DNA from: Melioribacteraceae bacterium
GTDB lineage: Bacteria > Bacteroidota > Ignavibacteria > Ignavibacteriales > Melioribacteraceae
Direction: 5' to 3'
Length of the DNA: 6,823 nt
Assembly (NCBI GenBank): GCA_015486905.1
Contig: WFQV01000383.1
Coordinates: 1-6,823, forward strand
Below, piece after piece: positions 1 to 5,893 of this stretch. Positions within the stretch are counted from its first letter, which is position 1. The number at the start of each line of letters is the position of its first letter. A model generated the notes under the pieces. That model searched no databases. It saw nothing but the letters and a program-made list of their open reading frames with translations, and had not been told where the DNA came from. Made by a program: the position numbers and the translations under genes.

Positions 1-7
1 TGTGTTT

Positions 8-100
8 AATCCGTGCAAATCTGTGGATTTTCTTTCCTTTAACCACCAGCCTTCATTTCATTTCGGCGTGGCAGGCAGATAACACAGATTATCACGGATT
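8..100. repeat. Inverted repeat of an ATCCGTG/ATCTGTG-type intergenic motif
   Basis: The segment 8-25 (AATCCGTG, two bases, AATCTGTG) returns in reverse complement at 83-100 (CACAGATT, two bases, CACGGATT). The arms match at 16 of 18 positions and the spacer is about 57 bases. This is seen directly. From memory, motifs of the form 'aatccgtg..aatctgtgg' are common in the intergenic DNA of many environmental bacteria, but I cannot check that here. The spacer shows no gene. The two arms may be two separate insertions of one short motif in opposite orientation rather than a functional hairpin. Confidence 0.6.
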
Positions 101-167
101 ATTTCATTCTTAATTCTTAATTGCTGCTTGCCGCGCTATGGACTGTTGGATAGTTGTATGTTTGTAG

Positions 168-199
168 CACAGTTTGCTAAGCGTAGCGGGCAAACTGTG
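168..199 (+). other. Hairpin 1 of repeat copy A, followed by a T-run
   Basis: CACAGTTTGC (168-177) pairs perfectly with GCAAACTGTG (190-199) across a 12-base loop, and the pairing can extend by one T-G wobble at 178/189. On the + strand, seven Ts follow at 208-214, after an 8-base spacer. The shape resembles a Rho-independent terminator, but the spacer is too long for a confident call. The identical structure recurs at 826-857. Confidence 0.6.
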
Positions 200-337
200 G
201 CGTTTGATTTTTTTAGGGATTTTTTTTCAAATATTTGACCCCTTTTGTAGTTTGTTGTTTTTCAAACCTATCCACCCTTCCCCTCCTTCCCTTTCAAAAA
301 GGGAAGAAGTGCGAGGCTAAAAACTATCGGAGAACAA

Positions 338-381
338 TCCCTCCCTCCTGCCTGCCGGCAGGCAGGTCGGGAAGGGAGGGA
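338..381. repeat. Long GC-rich hairpin with perfect 20-bp palindrome (copy A)
   Basis: The core at 347-366 (CCTG CCTG CCGG CAGG CAGG) is its own reverse complement. It is flanked by TCCCTCCCT (338-346) and AGGGAGGGA (373-381), which pair with each other when the 6-base bulge 367-372 is left out, giving arms of about 19 paired bases in total. In coding frames this motif yields LPAGR-like peptides, which from memory are a well-known sign of this kind of palindromic repeat appearing in spurious translations. The block recurs without change at 996-1039. Confidence 0.85.
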
Positions 382-529
382 AAGGGTGTGTTGGGAAAAA
401 TAAGGAAAACAAAAAATAGTAACAAACCGCTCAAGAGGAAAAGACAAGCTAAATTTTTTTTGTCACCGAATTTAAACTTGTACCGAAAGACGCTAGACAG
501 CTCCGCCTTTGTCTGCACTTCGCTTGGCT

Positions 530-592
530 TTGTCGCGACAGGTCAGGCTTCGCCCTCGCTGTCCCGCATTTGCGGGTGCTACGTCGCGACAA
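530..592. other. Nested GC-rich hairpin between the two repeat copies
   Basis: TTGTCGCGAC (530-539) is the exact reverse complement of GTCGCGACAA (583-592), so the two can close a 43-base interior. Inside sits a second hairpin, CCCGCA (563-568) against TGCGGG (571-576). Most of the outer arm (531-540) is also a palindrome by itself, TGTCGCGACA. The segment is clearly richer in GC than its surroundings. It could be a structured RNA element or another palindromic repeat module; no promoter or gene can be assigned to it. Confidence 0.55.
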
Positions 593-768
593 GTTGAATG
601 AATAGTATCCTCAATCAAATCTTCGTTTTTTTTGTCAAAATATTTTAAACTTTTGTAATAATTGAAATTGTGAAATTCGTTGGCAGCTTTGCATCACTAA
701 GAATGAATGGAAGGTTGGATGATTGGATGACAGATAACGGGGTACAAAAATTTTTAATTCTTAATTTT
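593..768. other. Unique spacer between repeat copies, no gene seen
   Basis: I see no credible coding region here. At 626-653 there is a degenerate match to the right end of the 380-bp element: eight Ts, GTCA, then a TTTTAAACTT-like tail, compared with 454-480 in copy A and 1111-1138 in copy B. At 701-730 the sequence is built from GAATGAATGG and GGATGATTGGATGA words. These are the reverse-complement style of the CCATTCAT repeats at 5765-5783. The CAGATAAC word at 731-738 also occurs at 76-83, so weak similarity may continue upstream of both copies. Confidence 0.5.
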
Positions 769-1148
769 TAATTCTTAATTGCGGCTTGCCGCACTATGGA
801 TTGTTGGATAGTTGTATTTTTGTAGCACAGTTTGCTAAGCGTAGCGGGCAAACTGTGGCGTTTGATTTTTTTAGGGATTTTTTTTCAAATATTTGACCCC
901 TTTTGTATTCTGTTGTTTTTCAAAACTATCCACCCTTCCCCTCCTTCCCTTTCAAAAAGGGAAGAAGGGCGAGGCTAAAAACTATCGGAGAACAATCCCT
1001 CCCTCCTGCCTGCCGGCAGGCAGGTCGGGAAGGGAGGGAAAGAGTGTGTTGGGAAAAATAAGGAAAACAAAAAATAGTAACAAACCGCTCAAGAGGAAAA
1101 GACAAGCTAATTTTTTTTTGTCACCAAAATTAAGCTTGCACCAGAAGA
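769..1148. repeat. Copy B of the ~380-bp direct repeat
   Basis: This is the second copy, in the same orientation as 111-490 and offset by 658 bases with no internal indels that I can find. All three inverted repeats of copy A are present and unchanged: 826-835/848-857, 944-952/956-964 and 996-1039, with the 20-bp palindrome at 1005-1024. Mismatches cluster at the ends (near 783-818 and 1126-1144) and around 908-925. Beyond 1148 a weaker match may continue after a 13-base shift: GCTCCACC...TTTTGTCT at 1171-1187 against GCTCCGCC...TTTGTCT at 500-514. The copy ends about 110 bases upstream of the dehydrogenase start. Confidence 0.9.
996..1039. repeat. Long GC-rich hairpin with perfect 20-bp palindrome (copy B)
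   Basis: This is base-for-base the same structure as at 338-381. The palindrome lies at 1005-1024, with outer arms TCCCTCCCT (996-1004) and AGGGAGGGA (1031-1039) separated from the core on the right by a 6-base bulge. Confidence 0.85.
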
Positions 1149-1256
1149 GCAAGTAATGGCGGAGGAGTTTGCTCCACCATTTTGTCTAAATTATTACTAA
1201 ATTCTACTATTAAAAATTAAAATTATTCCCTAAGCAAAATTTAACTAGAAATCGAG

Positions 1257-2015
1257 ATGAAAGAATTAGAAAATAAAAGAGTTCTAATTACCGGCGCTTC
1301 AAGCGGAATAGGTAAAGCACTTGCAATTGAGTTGCTGAAAAATCAAAACGAATTAATTTTAATTTCCCGCCACAAAGCAAAAACGGAACAATACATTCAA
1401 GAAATCTTCCAAGAGGAAACACGTGCTTTTATTTACGAGTGTGACGTCCGTTTCAAAGAGAAGGTTCATGAAACTTACGAAAAGATTAAAAAAGAAACCG
1501 GAGTGCCTGACGTTGCAATTCTAAATGCCGGCGTAGGTCGGGAAATGAGTTTGACACATTTTAATTCCGCAATTGCCGAAGAAATATTCCAAACGAATTT
1601 TCTCGGTTTGGTTTATTTTACAGAACAATTATTGCCCGATTTTATTAAAACCGGCAAAGGAATTCTCGTAGGGGTTTCTTCTCTTGCAGACAATAGGGGA
1701 TTTCCACGCAGCGGACTTTACACGGCAAGCAAAGCCGCAGTTTCAATCTTTTTGGAAAGTTTACGCGCCGAAGGAAAAATCAAAGGCGTTAAAATAATTA
1801 CAATTAAACCCGGCTTCGTTGAAACCGCATTGACAGCACAGAACAATTGGCCGATGCCTTTTTTAATGCCTGCGGAACGAGCGGCAAAAATTATTATTAA
1901 TGGAATTGCAAAAGAGAAAAGGGTAATTCGTTTCCCTCTCCCTACAGCTATTCTTTCAAGAATAATCGGAGCGATGCCCGGAAGATTTTACGAATTTGTT
2001 GCTTCAAAGTTTTGA
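1257..2015 (+). CDS. Short-chain dehydrogenase/reductase (SDR), classical type
   Basis: The 252-residue product is a classical NAD(P)-dependent oxidoreductase with a single Rossmann domain and no signal peptide, so it should be cytoplasmic. The cofactor motif TGASSGIG is at residues 12-19, D63 lies in the CDV motif that contacts the adenine ring, and NAG is at 90-92. The catalytic set is complete: N114, S142, Y155 and K159 (YTASK), followed by the PG motif at 185-186. R38 at the end of the second strand suggests a preference for NADPH (inference). The C-terminal ~40 residues are hydrophobic and basic, with a P-x-x-x-x-R-x-x-G-x-x-P pattern like that of DHRS7/YqjQ-type SDRs, so it may associate with a membrane. 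The substrate cannot be predicted. The ATG at 1257 places the Rossmann motif at the usual distance; no strong Shine-Dalgarno precedes it. It stands alone and converges on the minus-strand dnaG-glycosidase pair. Confidence 0.93.
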   Translation: MKELENKRVLITGASSGIGKALAIELLKNQNELILISRHKAKTEQYIQEIFQEETRAFIYECDVRFKEKVHETYEKIKKETGVPDVAILNAGVGREMSLTHFNSAIAEEIFQTNFLGLVYFTEQLLPDFIKTGKGILVGVSSLADNRGFPRSGLYTASKAAVSIFLESLRAEGKIKGVKIITIKPGFVETALTAQNNWPMPFLMPAERAAKIIINGIAKEKRVIRFPLPTAILSRIIGAMPGRFYEFVASKF

Positions 2016-2032
2016 CCTTCCTATTTAAGTAG

Positions 2033-2050
2033 TTTACTTTAATAAGTAAA
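2033..2050. terminator. Possible weak bidirectional hairpin between convergent genes
   Basis: TTTACTT (2033-2039) pairs with AAGTAAA (2044-2050) around a 4-base loop. It sits between the dehydrogenase stop at 2013-2015 and the end of the glycosidase gene, and it overlaps the glycosidase stop codon at 2039-2041. The position fits a shared terminator for convergent genes, but the stem is all but AT-only and no clear T-run follows on either strand, so termination here is only a suggestion. Confidence 0.25.
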
Positions 2051-3520
2051 AATGTGGCTTGAATACGGCTCGAGTTCAATGAACAAGCCTATTTCCTCAA
2101 CTTCCTTCGTAGAGCGAACGTACTCGATTTTATTTAACAAATCCCAAAGTTTAAATGAGCTGGGGTACTCACCCAACTCAAGCTGTATTCTGCAGCGGGA
2201 TTTTACATTGCTGAAGTTAATAACTACAAGCCTCTTTTCATCCAACCACCGCCAAGACCAGACTAACATATTCTTGTAAGTTTCATCGCCCGGGCCGGCC
2301 GGTTGAGGATTCCTCATGAACCAGAACCCTTTGTGGAAAATATCATCGTTTGTGATTTTAAGTAAATTGTCGTAAAAATCGTACACATATTCAATGGGTG
2401 ATTCCTCCGGCTCTCTCCCGAGCTGTACGGGGAGTTTTACTTTCTTTCCTTCAAATTGACCGTCGTTGTACAAATGCATCCCTTCGATTGCACTTATTAT
2501 TATTGCCGCTGCAGCGGATTTCTTTTTACCCATTGAAACAATGGAGCGTTCCTCGTCGTGGTTTTCAATGAACCTTACAGACTTTCGGCGGTAAAATTCC
2601 TCGGCATTCAAGTGTGCCTTTATTTCATTCACATCTCCGGCGATTATTCTGTCCAACAGCTTTTTGTCGTATGTGTAGTCGAAGCCCAACTGCTGTAAGT
2701 CGTATTCCAAATCCCAGTAAGCTTCCGCAATAAAGAGAAAATCATTTCTGTAATTTTTTATTATTTCAATTGCAGTTTGCCAAAATTCGTCCTTCGGTTT
2801 GGAGAAAAATCCGCTTGAAAGAGCACCGCTCCAAGTATTCCCGAACACATTATTCATTGCAAGCATTGCCATATCGCATCGGACACCATCGGCAAATTTG
2901 GTGATTTTCAAAAGTTGGTTAATCATAAATTCACGTGCTTCCTCGGAGTAGTAATTTACTTGAGCCGTGTCCTGCCAAGCAGGGAAGAAAGGGTCTCGAC
3001 CGTGAGCAAAATATTTCTCTTCATAGGGGAAGGGCTTAAAAAATGTGTAGGGGTCATCATCGAAAAAGTGCTTGTCAGCAGTAAGGAAAATTTCAGGTTT
3101 GCTTTTAAGAAGTTTTGAACCGACACTAAAATGATTAGGGACAAAGTCCAAAATTAATTTCATCCCCATTTCGTTCAATGTTTCCTTTAACTTTAGCAGG
3201 TCAAGTTCCGTTCCTAATTTTGGATTTATTTCGTAGGAATCAATTGCGTAAGGCGAACCGATTACGTCCTCCTCATGCCAATCTTTCAACGCCTTTGAAT
3301 ATTCGCGCATCAAACCTTCTTCGAAACAATACTGTTTAACTGCTTTTTCGTTTGTGCGCCAGATGCCCATTAACCAGATGGCATCAATGCCTTTGGCTTT
3401 TAAGTCCAGCCAATATCCGCGCGGGATATCCGAAACACGAACATCATCTCCGCCGGCAGTAAATCTCTTAATCCACACACGAGTGTTTATTTCGTAAACG
3501 TTAGGGTTCGTTCTAATCAT
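2039..3520 (-). CDS. GH13 alpha-amylase-family glycosidase
   Basis: The 493-residue enzyme has the (beta/alpha)8 fold signature of glycoside hydrolase family 13, which cleaves or transfers alpha-glucosidic bonds. Region I is DFVPNH (125-130). Region II is GVRCD, with R214 and the nucleophile D216. Region III is FIAEAYW with acid/base E266, and region IV is FIENHDEE with D322, so the catalytic triad is complete. The GSPYAIDSYEINPKLGT stretch at 88-104 also fits the family. Residues from about 400 onward form a beta-rich C-terminal domain typical of GH13. There is no signal peptide, so cytoplasmic action on glycogen or maltodextrin is likely (inference). Region II reads DMAM where canonical alpha-amylases have DAxKH, so it belongs to a less-studied subgroup and its exact substrate is unknown. 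The start codon overlaps the dnaG stop by 8 bases (ATGATTAG) and a GGAAG Shine-Dalgarno lies within dnaG, so it is the second gene of a coupled pair. Confidence 0.93.
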   Translation of the reverse strand: MIRTNPNVYEINTRVWIKRFTAGGDDVRVSDIPRGYWLDLKAKGIDAIWLMGIWRTNEKAVKQYCFEEGLMREYSKALKDWHEEDVIGSPYAIDSYEINPKLGTELDLLKLKETLNEMGMKLILDFVPNHFSVGSKLLKSKPEIFLTADKHFFDDDPYTFFKPFPYEEKYFAHGRDPFFPAWQDTAQVNYYSEEAREFMINQLLKITKFADGVRCDMAMLAMNNVFGNTWSGALSSGFFSKPKDEFWQTAIEIIKNYRNDFLFIAEAYWDLEYDLQQLGFDYTYDKKLLDRIIAGDVNEIKAHLNAEEFYRRKSVRFIENHDEERSIVSMGKKKSAAAAIIISAIEGMHLYNDGQFEGKKVKLPVQLGREPEESPIEYVYDFYDNLLKITNDDIFHKGFWFMRNPQPAGPGDETYKNMLVWSWRWLDEKRLVVINFSNVKSRCRIQLELGEYPSSFKLWDLLNKIEYVRSTKEVEEIGLFIELEPYSSHIFTY

Positions 3521-5378
3521 TTTCTTCCAATTCCATTATTAATGTTTTCTTCTCCTTTCGCAATTCGTTCACTTCTTCGAGTAAGGTCCGTACTTCCGAA
3601 GGCTCTTCATTCTTGCTGATTTGTTCTTGAAGTTCTCTTAACAATTTCTCAATTATTTTCAGTTTGTACCTCTTTACCAAATCATCCGCCTCCCTTTCAA
3701 TATCCCTCTCAAATTTGTTAACGCCGGAAATTTCGTCCCATTTGCGGCTTATTACCGTTTCGTTCAGAACTAATTCTCTCACAATCTCTTTTTGACTTTC
3801 GGAAGGAAGGGATTCGATTAGAGTAGAAGGATTAACTATTCCTTTTTTGTAATTCTCAAAGACCGACTCCGCAATTTCACGGTATTCCTTAGCCTTTAAT
3901 TCGTCGAGCGGGATATTGTCAAAAATAAGGTCTAAAATGCTTTCCTTCCCTTCGAACAGCAGCCGAATTAATTGTTTCTCAAACGTAAGGTTGGGAGAAT
4001 TCAATTCCGCCTTTCGCGGGAGGGATTCCGCATTAGGCTTTCTCAAGCTATTGATTGCATTTCTCCTTTCCCGCAGTTTTGTTTCATTTAAATATTTGTC
4101 AAGCTCCCGCTCCAACATTCTTTCACGAAGGTTAAATTTTTTGGCAATGTTTTGAATGTGTAAGTTCCTCCGCAGTTCGTCGTTAATTAATGCGGCGGTT
4201 TTCACTAATTGGCGAATAGCTTCCGTCTGCTTTGCAGGGTCATCCAACATTCCTTGCTTTTGAAATTGTTTAAGTTGAAATTCAAGGAAATTCACCGACC
4301 GATCGAGCTCTTCACGAAATTCTTCCACACCGTATTTGTTAATGAACGAATCGGGGTCTTCACCTTCGGGTAATGCAAGCATTCTAATTTCGAAATCACG
4401 CTTTAACAAAAGCTCAATACTGCGCAAAGCCGCATTCTCGCCGGCTGTGTCCGCATCGAAAAGGACAACAATGTTTTTAGTAAATCTTGAAAGCAGCTGC
4501 ACTTGCTCGTCGGTTAGTGAAGTGCCTGAAGACGCCACAACGTTTTTAACCCCCGCCTGGTAAAGCGTAATTAAATCCATATAACCCTCGACGAGAATGG
4601 CTTTGTCCAATTTTCTGATTTCTTCCTTTGCGTGGTAAAGTCCGTAAAGAATTTTCCTCTTCGAGTAAATTTTAGATTCGGAGGAGTTCAGATATTTAGG
4701 TGCGTTCTCTTTTTCAGTTAATATTCTGCCGCCGAAACCAACAACTCTTCCGTTGGTTGAAAAAATCGGGTAGATTATTCTGTCCCGGAATTTATCGTAA
4801 TAAGCGCCCCGCTCCTTTCTATCTAACAAGCCCAAATCCATTGCCTTTTCCAAATCGATGTTTTCTTTCTCCAAATAATTTTTTAGTGCGGACCAACTAT
4901 CCGGCGAGTAACCCAATCCGAAAGCACGTTGGGTGTTTACTTTGATTTTCCTCTCAGCCAAATAACTACGAGCTACTTCACCCTCGATGCTGTTGTAAAG
5001 TTTGTCGGCAAAAAATTTTGCCGCTTGACGGTTTATCTCGTAAAGAAGTTCTATTTCGTCTTGCTTGGATTTGTCGTAACCGGATTGAGGTCGAATTTGA
5101 ATACCTGCGTATTTCGCCACTTCTTCGACAGCTTCGATGTAAGAAATCTTTTCGTATTCCATTAAAAATTTAAAAACATCTCCGCCTCTGCCACAACCGA
5201 AGCAGTGAAATATTTGCTTCTCGTCATTAACCATAAACGAAGGCGTCTTTTCGCTGTGGAAGGGACAAAGTCCTTTGTAGCTTTTCCCCGATTTTTTTAA
5301 CGCCACGTAATTTGAAATGAAGTCAACAATACTGACTGAATTTTTAATTTCTTCTATTTTTTCCGGCGGGATTCTCAT
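3513..5378 (-). CDS. dnaG: DNA primase DnaG
   Basis: The 621-residue product makes the RNA primers for replication and works with the replicative helicase DnaB at the fork. The N-terminal CHC2 zinc domain is intact, with C38, H41, C59 and C62 in the motif LCPFHSEKTPSF...FHCFGCGRGGD. The RNA polymerase core follows (about 110-370). Its YNSSES-like stretch, KYLNSSES, is at 228-235. The Toprim metal-binding residues are present: E264 in VEGYMD, D308 and D310 in FDADTAG, and D341 and D343 in EDPDSF. These sit almost exactly where the E. coli enzyme has them. The C-terminal ~200 residues are helical and charged, weakly conserved, and correspond to the helicase-binding region. The length is normal for the family (about 580-660). 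The ATG at 5378 has an AAGGA Shine-Dalgarno and starts the protein at the usual MRIPPEKIEEIK. It is the first gene of the pair with the downstream glycosidase. Confidence 0.98.
   Translation of the reverse strand: MRIPPEKIEEIKNSVSIVDFISNYVALKKSGKSYKGLCPFHSEKTPSFMVNDEKQIFHCFGCGRGGDVFKFLMEYEKISYIEAVEEVAKYAGIQIRPQSGYDKSKQDEIELLYEINRQAAKFFADKLYNSIEGEVARSYLAERKIKVNTQRAFGLGYSPDSWSALKNYLEKENIDLEKAMDLGLLDRKERGAYYDKFRDRIIYPIFSTNGRVVGFGGRILTEKENAPKYLNSSESKIYSKRKILYGLYHAKEEIRKLDKAILVEGYMDLITLYQAGVKNVVASSGTSLTDEQVQLLSRFTKNIVVLFDADTAGENAALRSIELLLKRDFEIRMLALPEGEDPDSFINKYGVEEFREELDRSVNFLEFQLKQFQKQGMLDDPAKQTEAIRQLVKTAALINDELRRNLHIQNIAKKFNLRERMLERELDKYLNETKLRERRNAINSLRKPNAESLPRKAELNSPNLTFEKQLIRLLFEGKESILDLIFDNIPLDELKAKEYREIAESVFENYKKGIVNPSTLIESLPSESQKEIVRELVLNETVISRKWDEISGVNKFERDIEREADDLVKRYKLKIIEKLLRELQEQISKNEEPSEVRTLLEEVNELRKEKKTLIMELEEND
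3524..3529 (-). promoter_or_regulatory. Ribosome binding site of the glycosidase, inside dnaG
   Basis: On the minus strand the sequence reads TTGGAAGAAA directly before the ATG at 3520-3518. The GGAAG core is at good spacing and lies within the last codons of dnaG. It supports this start and, with the 8-base overlap of stop and start, suggests re-initiation by ribosomes finishing dnaG. Confidence 0.6.
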
Positions 5379-5382
5379 TAAT

Positions 5383-5387
5383 TCCTT
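5383..5387 (-). promoter_or_regulatory. Shine-Dalgarno of dnaG
   Basis: The minus strand reads GCGAAAGGAATTA before the ATG at 5378-5376. The AAGGA core is 4 bases upstream, close to the usual range, and is the clearest ribosome binding site in the window. It confirms the chosen dnaG start. Confidence 0.65.
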
Positions 5388-5660
5388 TCGCTAAATTTTT
5401 ACTATCGTTTGGTTACAATACACAATTCAAAAATAATAAAATTCAATGATGTTTTCATGAGTTTATTTTTTAGCCGCTAATTACGCGAATTTTCTTAAAG
5501 CAGTAAACACGTTGACGTTCTTTTCATTTATAGTACTAAAACCTAAATCCTTGTTTTTTTTGTAAAGAAATTAAAGAAAAACATTCCTGCATTTACATTT
5601 GTAAAAATTAGTGAAAGTTTTTAATATTCTCTAATCTTTAACTCCAAATCACAATTCTTC

Positions 5661-5697
5661 ATTCTTAATTTTTAATTTTTAATTGCGTTTTACCGCC
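5661..5697. repeat. Third occurrence of the ATTCTTAATT-GC-CCGC module
   Basis: The sequence ATTCTTAATT...TTAATTGCG, four Ts, then ACCGCC matches the left end of both 380-bp copies (111-135 and 761-793), where TTAATTGC is followed by (T/G)GCTTGCCGC. Only this short end module is present here; the hairpins do not follow. It shows that the left-end module occurs independently of the full element. Confidence 0.5.
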
Positions 5698-5764
5698 TTA
5701 TTTAATAATTAACGAATCTTAGCCTTAACCTCAACCTCTAACCAAATAATAACAGAACAATCAC

Positions 5765-5783
5765 CCATTCATCCATTCATCCA
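5765..5783. repeat. Short tandem CCATTCAT repeat
   Basis: CCATTCAT occurs twice in tandem at 5765-5772 and 5773-5780, and a third partial unit (CCATGCAA) follows. Further ATTCATC words occur to 5818. A similar but diverged run lies on the opposite strand at 701-730. It looks like simple-sequence expansion rather than a binding site array. Confidence 0.5.
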
Positions 5784-5893
5784 TGCAATCAATTTATTCA
5801 TCATTCATAATCATTCACTTAGATGTCTTAAATTAGTCATGTTTGTTTCATAAAAGAATTTTAAAAGCAATTAGTTCTAAGACCACGTCACAC

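Larger units (their letters stand above)
111..490. repeat. Copy A of a ~380-bp direct repeat (hairpin-rich intergenic element)
   Basis: This block aligns without gaps to 769-1148 at a constant offset of 658 bases. By eye I count about 16 mismatches in 380 positions (roughly 96% identity), and the runs 161-249, 311-384 and 386-452 are identical in both copies. It contains three inverted repeats: 168-177/190-199, 286-294/298-306 and 338-381 (with a 20-bp perfect palindrome at 347-366). There is also a 12-bp AT palindrome, TCAAATATTTGA, at 227-238. The left end is an ATTCTTAATT-rich module and the right end is a T-run followed by GTCACC and a TTTAAACTTG-like tail. I see no terminal inverted repeats, no transposase and no obvious target-site duplication, so a classical MITE is not supported. 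Open frames cross it, but they look like accidental products of the repeat. Confidence 0.9.
5379..5893. other. 515-bp intergenic region between uvrA and dnaG, no gene seen
   Basis: I find no credible coding region or tRNA here. The part nearest uvrA is built from low-complexity modules (5661-5697, 5719-5743 and 5765-5783). The part nearest dnaG is very AT-rich and must hold the dnaG promoter if dnaG is not read through from uvrA, but no convincing -35/-10 pair can be assigned by eye. At 5592-5605 there is a short operator-like dyad, TTTACA-TT-TGTAAA. Near 5470-5495 the minus strand reads AATTCGCGTAATTAGCGGC, which resembles the ATCCGTG-type motif at 8-25. There is no clear hairpin with T-run directly after the uvrA stop. 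Confidence 0.6.

Noticed and set aside
168..214. Rho-independent terminator from hairpin 1 plus T-run
   Set aside because: The T-run starts 8 bases after the stem, too far for an intrinsic terminator, and no gene upstream is visible for it to serve. It is kept as a hairpin only.
324..518. Minus-strand 64-codon frame with a hydrophobic, membrane-like stretch
   Set aside because: It lies entirely within or next to repeat copy A, reads through the 20-bp palindrome as LPAGRQ, and owes its hydrophobic segment to A/T-rich runs. No start signal is evident.
235..597. Open frame of 120 codons (and its counterpart at 893-1156)
   Set aside because: Both start with TTG inside the repeat, have no ribosome binding site, and give low-complexity peptides with the LPAGR signature of the palindrome. 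The frames stay in step only because the repeats have no indels, and they diverge completely where the repeat ends.
111..1148. CRISPR array, retron or MITE
   Set aside because: There are only two copies and each is far too long for CRISPR repeats. No reverse transcriptase or cas gene is present, and the element has no terminal inverted repeats or clear target-site duplications.
5428..5435. TATTTTTG on the minus strand as a Bacteroidota-type -7 promoter element for dnaG
   Set aside because: It fits TAnnTTTG, but no TTG/TTTG lies at the expected distance of about 19-21 bases upstream; the nearest is only 8 bases away. Such words are common in this AT-rich DNA.
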